From assembly GCA_963921825.1 (NCBI GenBank), contig OY997590.1, positions 50,113,039 through 50,177,038 of the forward strand: a DNA stretch of 64,000 nt, given 5' to 3'. The notes under the pieces were generated by a model. The model made no database searches. It worked only from the letters and a program-made list of their open reading frames with translations, and was not told where the DNA came from. The position numbers and the translations under genes were made by a program. The stretch is from Erodium maritimum. Its lineage: Eukaryota > Streptophyta > Magnoliopsida > Geraniales > Geraniaceae. This document shows, one piece after another, positions 53,581 through 64,000 of the stretch; within the stretch, counting starts at the first letter, position 1, and the number at the start of each line of letters is the position of its first letter.

Positions 53581-54376
53581 GCTTGCCTGTCTGAACTTTG
53601 GGGTTTTGGGGGCTGGGGTTTGGTTTGGGTGAGTTTGGGGAGTGTGGTGAGGCCTTTGGTGAGGTTGTTTCCTGTGGGTATGTTGCTCTGACTTCTCTGA
53701 GGTGTGTGGGTAGTTATTTCAGTTTCTTCTGGAAAGTTTGTGTCTCAGCTTTGAGGAGTGTTGATAGATCAGTCCTAAGTTGAGAGTGTGTCTGGTTTGG
53801 TCTTGACTTCTTTCTCATAAGTTTTTTGTTTGCTTTGGAGGTAGTGATCCTGCTGGTTGGTCAAGTGTTTAACAGGTGTTTTGGGGTGACTGAAGCCCCC
53901 TTTGGCTGGTGTACTGGTTTTAGGAGGGTTGTTCATCCTGCAGTGGTGGTGACAGACCTAATCGAATACAATGCTTTGGTGGAACTTAGTTTGGTGGAAG
54001 GTATATGTGCTGCATAATTTTGGTGCTCAATGTCGGGATGGATGATTTGGGCTGCAGCTTTAGTAATGGATCAAAACAACTTTTCCTTGCTAGTTTGTTG
54101 AAGATTAGTTGCTTGGTTGGGTGCAATTTGAAGTTCTGAGTTCAGTTTACTGGGTTCCTTGGGGAACAAGTATTGATTTTGGGTTATTTAGACAATTTGG
54201 TTCTGTAACTTGGGGCTCAAGTCAAGTTTTGTAATAGGTGTTATTTATAAGGGTTGGGTGGGTGGTTGTAGGCTTATCCGTTTTGTAGTTCTTGTCTTTC
54301 GAGGGCTCGACCCTTTCCCAAGTTTTTGATTCGAAAACTTGGTTTATAGAATTAAAAAAATTTCTAATAAAAAAAA
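53581..54376 (+). other. LINE-B 3' UTR and A-rich tail
   Basis: About 800 bp rich in GGTTTGGGT-like text with no recognised gene, ending in an A-rich tail (54353-54376: AAAAAAATTTCTAATAAAAAAAA). The 60-odd-codon open frames here are not supported. The following base belongs to LINE-A. Confidence 0.8.
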
Positions 54377-55754
54377 CTTTTAAGAAATCCCAACAGACCT
54401 GAAAGAGTTTTAAAGTGTAACCATCTGGTCCAGTTGCCTTCTCCCCATTGCAACTCATAACAGCACAATAAATTTCTGCTTCTGTGAAGGGCCTTTCGAA
54501 AAAGTTAGCTTTATGTCCAGATAAGGAGTTGAAAGGAAGGAAAGATAAATCAAGCACTATAGAGGAATTGTTCTTAAATCTGGCAGCAAAATGAGTCAAA
54601 GCAGCTTCCTTGATCAACAATGGAGTTGTATATATACTTTCCCCAACCTTTATTTGAGATATCTTCTTCCTTTGTCCAACAAAATTAGCAACCAGATGAT
54701 AGAATTTAGAGCATCTTTCACCCTCTTTAAGCCATTTGAATCTTGCTTTCCTTCTCCAAACTTTAGAGAGTGATTTGAGTTTCTAAATAAGCAGTGCCCC
54801 CAAGTGTGTCCTCTTAGACTTCTCACTGTCAGAAAGCTCTCTACTATCAAGTAAATTGTCGAGATCATTAATCTCCCTTTTTAAGGAATCAATGTCTTTC
54901 TCCAGCCAACCAAACACATTGATATTCCACTCTTTCAAAAAAGACTTGAGCAATTTCAATTTTTGCCATAAGGTGTAGTGAGGTTCTCCAAAAACCACCA
55001 AACCCTGCCAGAATTTCTTAACATCAGCAAATAAATGAGGATGATCAATCCAGGCATTTAGAAATTTAAAAGGCCTGGGCCCCAATCAACAAAAGGATCA
55101 GAAAGGTGGATGGGTCTATGATCTGAGATTAATCTGCACATATTAGTTTGAGTGAGATTCCCATGATCTGCATAGACTTGAGGCACAAGTAAAAATCTAT
55201 CCAGTCTTGAGGCTGTAGATGAAGGAACAAACCAAGTATACTTAGCTCCACTGAGAGGGAGATCAACTAGAGGAGCCTCTTCTAGGAACAAAGAGAAATT
55301 AGTAGAGACTGAAGTTAATTGTGAGGACCAGTTTTCTCAGATGGCCATAACATAGAATTAAAATCACCAGCTACAATATAATAAATCCCTAAGGACTGAA
55401 TCTCTTGTATGAGTAACTGCCACAACTCTCTCCTAGCTCTCCCACCACAAGGAGCATAGACATTGATAATAGAAATTTGAATGTTCCATTCCAAGGATAA
55501 ACCAGACCAAATAATAGCATGCTTCATAGGTTTGATAAAAAGCTTCTGAAAAAGGTTCTTGTCCCAAATAGTACATATGCCCCAGAAGAACCCACTGCAT
55601 CCAAATGTACCTCCTCCCAACCCCAACTTAGACCCACAACTCTCAAGAAAAAAATGAGGAAAAACCTGTAACTTAGTCTCCTGTAACAAGATAAAACCAG
55701 GTTTGAATTTCCCAATAATGTCCCTTAAAGCCCTATGCTTTTAATCAGAGGAAG
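54377..55754 (-). pseudogene. LINE-A ORF2, endonuclease and start of RT
   Basis: The minus-strand N-terminal half of LINE-A ORF2. It starts within the endonuclease next to copia B: RALRDIIGKFKPGF, LLQETKL (catalytic Glu), NVYAPC and AGDFNSML (55754-55315). Then YTWFVPSSTASRLDRFL and LISDHRPI with the catalytic His (55291-55058), the linker NVFGWLEKDIDSLK (55085-54783), and the RT start NGEKATGPDGYTLKLFQVCWDFLK (54620-54377). It has several stops and frameshifts. The reading continues in 16835-16022 across LINE-B. Confidence 0.92.
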
Positions 55755-57426
55755 TGTTAGTCTTAGTGCCCGTAGTTCAATCCTAAATGTCCAAATGTAT
55801 ATATCATCGTTAGCAATAAAATTAAAGCGGCTTTATATTACTTATGTGTTGGAGTAATATATCGATGTGTGCTCTGATCTATGCCCACCATGCGAATAGA
55901 ACCATAGATCGAGATAGATCACACTCGATGGGTCCCTAGTCAACAAAGCTTCACTAGAAGCGACTAGTATGAAAGATGGCTCTTTATGGCTTACGTTCTG
56001 TTAGTCATTGGAATGAGATTCCGGAGTCTGATCATAGATATCATGTGGGACATGATATTGGACGACCCGCCCTGAATATGTGCCATAGATTAAGTCATGA
56101 ACATATTCAGTGTTGTAGCTTGTCATGTATCCTTAGACCAAGGAGTCTTTGTGATCGCTATGTAGTCAACAACTGAGTTTGACCTGAGCCTAACGTTGTC
56201 CGTAACAGGGCTTCCATAACGGCCAGGATTGGCTTGGGGACGGGCTACATGAGTGACACGAAAGGCGGCTAAGGGATTTATCCCTCATACTGAGGTATGG
56301 GAAAGATATCGGTTCTCGGCCGCTTGATCGAGAGTGACTGAAAGAATAGCATGGCCATGCACATGATACTGGGTATCATATCTTCAGTCATCTCACATAT
56401 CAAGGAACGGTGATTGAGAATAATAAGGATGACGGCTCTATGCCTTATCTCAATCAGGATATCGGAGATAAAAGGATAATGACAGGGATGACGGAAAGGT
56501 TAGAATCGACAGGGTCGATTCGTTATGCAGTGTCAGGCAATACTAAAGTCTCGTTAGTTGCCACTTAAATAGGATCAAGTAAAATGGGATTTTATGTTGA
56601 TCTATTGACATGCATAAACCTAAGGGTCACACCGGAGGATGAAACTCATTGACACATTTATGGAGAATGGCCAAAAGGGAGTTGTCTCGGGACATGACCA
56701 AAACTGGGTTTTGGGTCATGTGCTCGTACGTGAATAGGACTTTACGGATCGAGACAAGGCTTGGAGTCTTGGGATTGATCGCGTCGGATAATGTTGGACA
56801 TTTCCGGTATGGAAGGCTTGGAGGCGATGAGCGAATCACGGGACCTCGTTAGAAATGGCCACGGGCCATGTTCCAAGAGGCCCATGAAAGGCCCATGGAA
56901 CTAATTAATCAAGTCTTGATTAATTAGTACTAAGTAAGCAAGACAAAGATTAAGGTGTTGGTGATTCACCACCTAACCCAATCTTGTCTTGCCATACTTG
57001 TCCTATTTACACCTTACTTGACACCATACTTGTCCCATGCCTTTAGTTGGACAAGTATGGGTTTTGTTATGTTTAAGTCATCTTTTTTCAACATAACAAA
57101 CACAAGACAAGAATAGGAAACACATTTTCTCTCCCTCTTCCATGGCCATTTCGGGTTTGGCTAGTTTCCTCCTCCATTTTTGTGTTCTTGAGTCCTCAAA
57201 GAGAAGAACTACGTGGCTTTGATTCCCATGTGGATACGTAGGCGTCTTGGAGACTCAAGCCAATCATTCGTTACCCGGTGTTCTTGTTTTGGTAAGAACT
57301 AGTGCTGAATTTTTCTCTTGTGAATCCATTCTTTGTTAGTTGTTTCATGGTTTTAATCGTCTCTTGGTTTTCCTTGATTTTCCGCTGCGAGTTGGTTCAT
57401 CTCCAACCCTACCTCGAGACCCAACA
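55755..57426 (+). repeat. Copia B 5' LTR, 1,672 bp
   Basis: TGTTAGTCTTAG ... GACCCAACA. It lacks the 15-bp insertion of copia A. It contains the three-hairpin cluster at 56900-57060. Confidence 0.95.
56900..57060 (+). other. Three-hairpin cluster in A/B-type copia LTR
   Basis: Hairpin 1 is a perfect 14-bp inverted repeat (arms 56900-56913 and 56915-56928). Hairpin 2 is an imperfect one of about 25 bp (56938-56992) with GCAAGACAA against TTGTCTTGC at its base. Hairpin 3 is CCATACTTGTCC / GGACAAGTATGG (57024-57035 and 57049-57060). All are present in each A/B-type LTR copy. Function unknown. Confidence 0.7.
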
Positions 57427-57427
57427 G

Positions 57428-57439
57428 TGGTATCAGAGC
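57428..57439 (+). other. Copia B primer binding site (initiator tRNA-Met)
   Basis: TGGTATCAGAGC starts two bases after the 5' LTR. Confidence 0.92.
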
Positions 57440-58983
57440 CGTGCTACCTTTGGGATTCACAAGACGGTGTTCAAAGTTTCGGTTTTGCTTGAAAGTTTCG
57501 TTTTTGGCATGTTGTTTTGCTAAATTGTTTGATAACATGTTTTAAATTCTTGTTCATGGATTTAATGCATGTAAAATGAATTTTTGAAAATTATTTCAAA
57601 TCTGGAAATTTTGAAAAAAAGTTTGATTTTTCGGGTCTCGGGAGCGGGACTCTCGGGGAGCCGAAACCGAGACCGAACGGGGCTCCGTTGGACGGAGCTA
57701 GGCCAAGCATGACCATTGGATGGTTGATATGGTAAGGCTAAACCGTTTTGTTAGTTATGACGAGTTTGGAACCGTCATGACGAACTCGAAGATCAAATGT
57801 TCAAAAGTTTCATTTTTGAACGGTTTCGATAAACCGAACATCAAAAAATTTCGAAACTTGGCTATTAATTAAAACCGGAAAATGACATGATGTTTGATAA
57901 CATGCTTGTTTGATAACACGATGTGTGATGTGATGTTGGCATGGTGTACATAATAGCCCCGAGCTCGATTTAATTATTTATCGCTTTTCACGGCCTGCGA
58001 GCCGTTAGAGTTAGCGTGTAATTATTCTTTCAAGGTGTGGTCGTCGAACCACTTGTTTGTAATATTTATTTATTCCCGACCTGCGAGTCGTGTATTAAAT
58101 TGTAATATTTTACTCAAGACGAAGAAAGGGCGAAAAGGTCATTTGGTGGCTTTTCGGGTGTTGGCATCGGCTTGGAGTCGGTGGAGCTCAAGAAGCTAGT
58201 GGGAGTTACTTTAGGGGGCTATTATGTGCACATTTATCGCTTTATGCTTGGTTTAGTTTATGCATGATTAATTCTATGTGTTTTAGAATTGCATGCTTAA
58301 CTTTATTTACCGAGCATATCACCTCACATGCAAAGATAAAATTGGAATTTTAATCCTTGTGTGTGAACCCTTAGAACCGTCATTGCATTGGATGTAGTTG
58401 AAGGGTTCAAAGGAAGAATTACATTGGATGTAATTTGAGGCATCATTGCATTTGGAATGTAGTTGATGTGCTCATCGCATCTAGGATGCGCCAAAGTTTT
58501 GAACACAACTGGACAAGTAAAAGCGGGTCATGTCCGATACCTCCCAATCACCAACACCTTACTACCTCCCCGTCCTATGGGTGTCGTGCGCATTAACGGA
58601 GCATCCATGGGGAAGCGGGGTAGTAGGTTTGGACGATATATGTGGGTGTCGTGCGCATTAGCGGAGCACCTACATAGTGACGAGCCATAGTTGAAAATTG
58701 GTGGACCCGACTACGATTCTCGGCCTGAGGTTGAGCTAGGGTAACAGATAGGGTAAGTCGTGTACATAAGTACATACCCTAGCCAAGAGTCACATTGGAT
58801 GTGATTGGATGGAGTCCTACCTACATAGCTCGATTAAGTGGTGAGCATTAGTTCAGCTTAATCGAGTGAATCAAGGATCTTGGTTTCAGATTCTAAAGGT
58901 TTAGAATTGATTGTTGGTGTTTAAGCTTGATCTTCATAAAATTTATTCAGTTTACTGATTGAATTTTATCTGTTGTAAATCAA
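57440..58983 (+). other. Copia B untranslated leader
   Basis: About 1.5 kb with no recognised gene, colinear with copia A. It keeps the uninterrupted TGGTC target (58036-58040) of the solo LTR seen in copia A, and the paired GCGCATTA(A/G)CGGAGCA words (58588-58603 and 58653-58668). Confidence 0.82.
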
Positions 58984-59495
58984 ATGGCAAATTCAGCGAA
59001 CATTAATAGTTTGTCATTAAAAACCATTCTTGACAGGGTCAAGCTAAATGGGACAAACTATTTGGACTGGTACAGAATTTTGAGGATAGTCCTCAAGTCT
59101 GAACGCAAAGAATATGTCCTTGACAAGGCTGTCTATAAGACCAGATCAGAGTTACATGAAGTGTCATTAACTGCTGAGAAGAATATCTCAGGGATCTGGG
59201 ATCCAAGGATATTCTGATGGTCAACAAGGGAATTGGAAGTGGCAAGGGCTGGGCCCATGCGCACTTGGCAGGAAAGATGAGACACTTGAGAATGTCTGCT
59301 TCTACTGCCAACAGCCTGGTCATTGGAACCGGGATTACAGGAAGTTCACGGCTGATCTGAAGAAGGGCAGTGGGACTGCGCCTTCATCAAATAGCCTGGA
59401 TGATCTGAAGAAGGGCAGTAGGACTGCGCCTTCATCAGGAAACCTGGATGATCTAAGGAAGGGCGGTGGGACCGTGCCTTCATTCGGTATTAACT
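58984..59495 (+). pseudogene. Copia B gag remnant
   Basis: Same start, same internal capsid deletion and same broken zinc knuckle (CFYCQQPGHWNRDY, TAC at 59336-59338) as copia A. It also has the same triplicated 48-bp linker (59351-59494). Confidence 0.9.
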
Positions 59496-60850
59496 CTATA
59501 GAGCTACATCTCTCTACTTCCAAAGATTCATGAGTATTAGATACCATGACTGAATCTCACACATGCACTAATATATGGTGGCTGAAAGTAGGAGAGATTT
59601 GGAAAGCACGAAATGGACCTCAGAGTTGTGGCAACTACTGTAGGATCCATGAGTCTTGCTTTGCCAAGAGGCCTTGTCTTAGTATTGTATAATGTATATT
59701 GCATACCTACTTTTAGTAGGAATATTATATCTGTATCCGTGTTTGACAAGGAAGGATATAATGTTAATATTGGAAATGGAGTTTTCAATGTTCTATGCAA
59801 TGATATGTTTTATACCAGTACTGACTTGGTTGGAGGATTGTACATATTAGATATGGGTAACAATGCCTCAAGTTCTATATATTCCGTTAATACCAAGAGG
59901 TCTAAATCCAACGATTTAAACCTAACTCTGTTATGGTACTGTCATTTGGGTCGCATAAACAAGAAGCGCCTATCAGCACTTCAGAAGTGCGGGCTTTCAG
60001 GTTCATTCGAATTCCATTCGATCGATAGGTGCAAGGTTTTTTTGATGGGCAAAATGACTAAAGTGCCCTTTATCGATCGCGATGAAAGGGCGGGTGAATT
60101 ATTGGGGCTGATACACTCGAATGTGTGTAGACCAATAAGTTCACTTGCCAGGAGGGGTTTTTGCTACTTTATCACATTTACTGATGATTACAGTAAATAT
60201 GGTTATGTCTATTCGGTGAGACATAAGTCTGAAGCTTTTGATAAATTCAAAGAGTTTAAGACTATAGTAGAAAACCAGCTCGACAAAGGTATTAAGGCAC
60301 TTCGATTGGATCGAGGAGGAAAATACTTGACCACAGAGTTATTAGATCATCTAAAAGAGAATGGGATCCTTTTGGAATGGACTCCTCCTGGGACACTGTA
60401 GATGAAAGGTGTAGCCAAACGGAGAAATCGGACATTGTTAGACAATGGTCTGTTCCATGATTAGTTGGACTGATCTCCCAATCTCTTTTAGGGGTTTTGC
60501 TCTAGAGACGACCGCATTCATAGTGAATCGGGCTTCGACGAATGGTGTGGAAGGGACACCATTATAAAAATGGTACAGGATGATGCCCGCTTTGTCCTTC
60601 CTAAAGATTTGTGGTTGCGAGGCTTATGTGAAACATTTGGTTTCGACTAAGCTCGAACCAAGATCTGAGATATGCACCTTCGTGTGGTATCCCAAAGCAA
60701 CAAGGGGATACTATTTCTACAATCCCAGTGAGAACATGGTGTTCGTCGCTTGGGGTGGGGTCTTTATGGAAAAGAAGTTTTGTTTCCAAAGACGTCATTG
60801 GGAGGACTGTGCATCTCGAAGAAATTCAGGATGGTACAGATCTGTCTAAA
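59496..60850 (+). pseudogene. Copia B protease and integrase remnant
   Basis: The protease motif is DTMT instead of DTGA (59540-59551), with an extra stop just before it (TCATGA at 59528-59533). The integrase first Asp is Asn (60120-60122) and Glu is Lys (60417-60419), as in copia A. In addition LLWYCHLGRI and CKVFLMGK show further loss of the zinc-binding His and Cys. Confidence 0.9.
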
Positions 60851-62472
60851 CCAATTGGCAACCCAGTAGAAAGGAGCCAGAGATTGTCGTAGAGTAAGAA
60901 CCAATTCCTGTTACAATTCCGGAAGGTCCAAGGCGATTTGAAAGGATCAATCTTCCACCTCCAAGATATGGTATCCGGAGGTGACAATGAAGTCATGGTG
61001 GATCACGATGATCCAGCCACCTTTCAGGAAGTCGTGGATGGGCCCAACTCCGAGTTATGGCTGGGAGCCATGAGGGAGGAAATGCAATCCATGTCGGACA
61101 ACCGAGTCTGGGAACCGGTTGATCCCATCAATGGTGTGAGGACCATAGGATGCAAATGGATCTTCAAGGTGAAGATGGACATGGACGGCAACCCTCTGAC
61201 CTACAAAGCTCAACTGGTGGCGAAAGGTTATAGGCAGATCCAATGGATTGACTATGAGGAAACCTTCTCCTTAGTGGCTATGGTCAAAATCGATCCAAAT
61301 TCTTCTTGACATAACTGCGTATCATAATTACGAGATATGGCAAGTGGATGTCAAAACCGCTTTCCTAAATGGAAATTTGACTGAGTACGTTTGTATGTCT
61401 CGGCCCAAAGGTTTTGACGATCCGAAGAATAAAGGAAAGATTTATAAGTTGTTGAAATCCATTTATGGATTGAAACGAACTTCTCGGAGTTGGATCCTTC
61501 GTTTTGATGAAGCTGTAATTGGATTTGGCTTAATCAAGAACGAGGATGAATCTTGCGTTTATAAGAAGGCTAGTGGGAGCAATATTACCTTTCTGGTTCT
61601 CATTGAAAACGACATCCCAACCTTGCACGAGACTAAAGCTTGGTTGAGGAAGTGTTTTTCAATAAAGAACTTAGGCGATGCTTCTCATATCTTAAGGATT
61701 AAGATGTGTAGAGATCGCACCAAGAGGGTCTTGGATTTAAGTCAGGGAACCTATGTGAACAAGGCATTGAGTAGGTTCTTAATGCTCGATTCAAAGAAAG
61801 GACTCTTACCCACTAGTCATGGCATTCATCTCAGCAAGACTCAGTGTCCTAAGACACCTGATGAGCTGAAAAGGATGATGAGAATCCTATGCGCCTGGGG
61901 GCAGGATCGATCATATATGCCATGACATGTATGAGACCAGACGTCTCGTAAGCCTTATGTTGTACCAGTAGACATCATTCTAACCCGGGGGAAAGATGAT
62001 GCTGAACTAGTCGTCGAAGGATGAGTAGACGCTAGTTTTCCAAGACAAATCCAGATGACTTTAGAAGTCAATCAGGATATGTGTTTACGCTGAATGGCAG
62101 AGCTTTAGCTGGGAAAGCGTAAAGCAAGATACCATTGCCGAATCTACGACAGAGGCCAAGTACATGGATGCTGCAGAGGCAGCTAAGGAGGCTATGTGGA
62201 TTTGGAAATTCATGGCAGGGCTGGGTGTAATTAAAAACCCATCCAGTCCGGTGAATCCATTTTGCGACAACACAAGGGCCATTGCGCAAGCTAAAAGCCT
62301 AGATCGCATAACAAATCCAAACATGTACTGCGGCGTATCCACCTCATCAGATAAATACTGAACTGAGGTGAAGTGAAGATAACCGATATTGCAACAGATG
62401 ATAACATAGCCAACCCTTTGACTAAGGCAGTGTCACTGCCTGAACATGTTAGACATGTAAAGTGGATGGGGA
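60851..62472 (+). pseudogene. Copia B reverse transcriptase and RNase H remnant
   Basis: The frame 60938-61309 keeps the linker and RT fingers longer than copia A (SELWLGAMREEMQSM, then MDMDGNP). RT palm: FLVLIENDIPTL at 61590-61622, the same 21-bp loss of the YVDD loop. RNase H: EAKY at 62158-62160 instead of EAEY, CDNTRAI kept. The same frameshifts as copia A occur near 61305 and 61895. Confidence 0.92.
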
Positions 62473-62500
62473 CATATTGGAGTTTAGATTGGAACTAGGG

Positions 62501-62512
62501 AAAGTGGGAGAT
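62501..62512 (+). other. Copia B polypurine tract
   Basis: AAAGTGGGAGAT directly before the 3' LTR. Confidence 0.88.
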
Positions 62513-64000
62513 TGTTAGTCTTAGTGCCCGTAGTTCAATCCTAAATGTCCAAATGTATATATCATCGTTAGCAATAAAATTAAAGCGGCTTTATATTACT
62601 TATGTGTTGGAGTAATATATCGATGTGTGCTCTGATCTATGCCCACCATGCGAATAGAACCATAGATCGAGATAGATCACACTCGATGGGTCCCTAGTCA
62701 ACAAAGCTTCACTAGAAGCGACTAGTATGAAAGATGGCTCTTTATGGCTTACGTTCTGTTAGTCATTGGAATGAGATTCCGGAGTCTGATCATAGATATC
62801 ATGTGGGACATGATATTGGACGACCCGCCCTGAATATGTGCCATAGATTAAGTCATGAACATATTCAGTGTTGTAGCTTGTCATGTATCCTTAGACCAAG
62901 GAGTCTTTGTGATCGCTATGTAGTCAACAACTGAGTTTGACCTGAGCCTAACGTTGTCCGTAACAGGGCTTCCATAACGGCCAGGATTGGCTTGGGGACG
63001 GGCTACATGAGTGACACGAAAGGCGGCTAAGGGATTTATCCCTCATACTGAGGTATGGGAAAGATATCGGTTCTCGGCCGCTTGATCGAGAGTGACTGAA
63101 AGAATAGCATGGCCATGCACATGATACTGGGTATCATATCTTCAGTCATCTCACATATCAAGGAACGGTGATTGAGAATAATAAGGATGACGGCTCTATG
63201 CCTTATCTCAATCAGGATATCGGAGATAAAAGGATAATGACAGGGATGACGGAAAGGTTAGAATCGACAGGGTCGATTCGTTATGCAGTGTCAGGCAATA
63301 CTAAAGTCTCGTTAGTTGCCACTTAAATAGGATCAAGTAAAATGGGATTTTATGTTGATCTATTGACATGCATAAACCTAAGGGTCACACCGGAGGTTGA
63401 AACTCATTGACACATTTATGGAGAATGGCCAAAAGGGAGTTGTCTCGGGACATGACCAAAACTGGGTTTTGGGTCATGTGCTCGTACGTGAATAGGACTT
63501 TACGGATCGAGACAAGGCTTGGAGTCTTGGGATTGATCGCGTCGGATAATGTTGGACATTTCCGGTATGGAAGGCTTGGAGGCGATGAGCGAATCACGGG
63601 ACCTCGTTAGAAATGGCCACGGGCCATGTTCCAAGAGGCCCATGAAAGGCCCATGGAACTAATTAATCAAGTCTTGATTAATTAGTACTAAGTAAGCAAG
63701 ACAAAGATTAAGGTGTTGGTGATTCACCACCTAACCCAATCTTGTCTTGCCATACTTGTCCTATTTACACCTTACTTGACACCATACTTGTCCCATGCCT
63801 TTAGTTGGACAAGTATGGGTTTTGTTATGTTTAAGTCATCTTTTTTCAACATAACAAACACAAGACAAGAATAGGAAACACATTTTCTCTCCCTCTTCCA
63901 TGGCCATTTCGGGTTTGGCTAGTTTCCTCCTCCATTTTTGTGTTCTTGAGTCCTCAAAGAGAAGAACTACGTGGCTTTGATTCCCATGTGGATACGTAGG
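62513..64000 (+). repeat. Copia B 3' LTR, cut by window end
   Basis: The first 1,488 of an expected 1,672 bp. Nearly identical to the 5' LTR. Confidence 0.95.

Larger units (their letters stand above)
16836..54376 (+). mobile_element. LINE-B: plant L1-type LINE split by two insertions
   Basis: A non-LTR retrotransposon of about 6.7 kb once the copia solo LTR (19240-20912) and copia C (23685-52872) with their duplications are removed. It has a pyrimidine-rich 5' UTR (to 17072), ORF1 (17073-19064), ORF2 (19061-53580 in three blocks) and a 3' UTR with an A-rich tail ending at 54376. It sits in LINE-A in the opposite orientation: LINE-A RT sequence continues at 54377 on the right and before 16836 on the left. 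I could not find a target duplication, so the insertion may have lost some target bases. The left boundary is approximate. Confidence 0.85.
55755..64000 (+). mobile_element. Copia B: recent, defective Ty1/copia element (3' end outside window)
   Basis: Inserted in the LINE-A endonuclease, with the left target GGAAG at 55750-55754. The right copy should lie about 190 bp past the window. Parts: 5' LTR (55755-57426), primer site (57428-57439), leader, gag-pol remnant (58984-62472), polypurine tract (62501-62512) and 3' LTR (from 62513). The internal region is 5,086 bp, against 5,085 bp for copia A after removing its solo LTR, and shares the same lesions. By eye the visible 1,488 bp of the 3' LTR differ from the 5' LTR at about one base (56640 against 63397), so the insertion is young. 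Confidence 0.96.

Noticed and set aside
53598..54017. Two frames of 61-63 codons after the LINE-B ORF2 stop, considered as a host gene.
   Set aside because: They lie in the LINE 3' UTR before the A-rich tail and have no recognisable domain.

Overview
The window is a block of repetitive plant nuclear DNA, most likely from an angiosperm with a large, transposon-rich genome. It contains no host gene, rRNA, tRNA gene or CRISPR array that I can recognise. The evidence for a plant is three families of retroelements. There are L1-type LINEs with an RRM-bearing ORF1. There are Ty3/gypsy chromovirus-like elements with very long TG...CA LTRs, an initiator-tRNA-Met primer site and a Tekay/Del-like chromodomain tail. 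There are Ty1/copia elements with 1.6-1.7 kb LTRs. Nearly every base belongs to one of these. All coding regions are broken except the gag-protease frame of one copia element.

The layout is a set of nested insertions, and most joints are proven by 5-bp target-site duplications (TSDs). The base layer is LINE-A on the minus strand, surviving as 54377-55754, 16022-~16835 and 2795-4003. Four things have landed in it: a gypsy LTR (1-2794), a 4.2-kb gypsy solo LTR (4004-16021, TSD GACCT) that itself carries gypsy E (8015-15824, TSD GTCGG), LINE-B on the plus strand (~16836-54376), and copia B (55755 to beyond the window end). LINE-B holds a copia solo LTR (19240-20912, TSD ATCTT) and copia C on the minus strand (23685-52872, TSD AAATG). 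Copia C is split by gypsy D (25730-46139, TSD AAACT). The 5' LTR of gypsy D holds copia A (28552-38687, TSD GGTTG). The leader of copia A holds an inverted copia solo LTR (30854-32525, TSD TGGTC). That is six layers: LINE-A > LINE-B > copia C > gypsy D > copia A > solo LTR. With insertions removed, the own lengths are sensible: LINE-B about 6.7 kb, C about 8.8 kb, D about 10.3 kb, A about 8.5 kb.

Three things go beyond ordinary repeat annotation. First, copia A and B are near-identical and share the same lesions in every enzymatic domain: protease DTG motif altered, integrase D and E changed, RT YVDD excised, RNase H E changed and the gag zinc knuckle broken. Yet B has almost identical LTRs and so inserted recently, which suggests a non-autonomous family moved in trans. 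The related copia C, with intact DTGA, DD35E and YVDD motifs, shows what the helper type looks like. Second, all gypsy LTRs, although their middles differ, share a splice-donor-like site early in the LTR and a small conserved hairpin followed by a pyrimidine tract and CAG near the LTR end. This would fit an intron lying inside the LTR. Third, both copia LTR subfamilies carry three consecutive strong hairpins at the same place but with unrelated sequences.

The gypsy LTRs also contain several tandem arrays (29, about 40-50, 87 and 120 bp), including one rich in CACGTG. Palindromic GTCACGG clusters occur in the LTR of gypsy E and inside the body of gypsy D. All identities are from reading the sequence and provided translations by eye; no alignment or database search was run.
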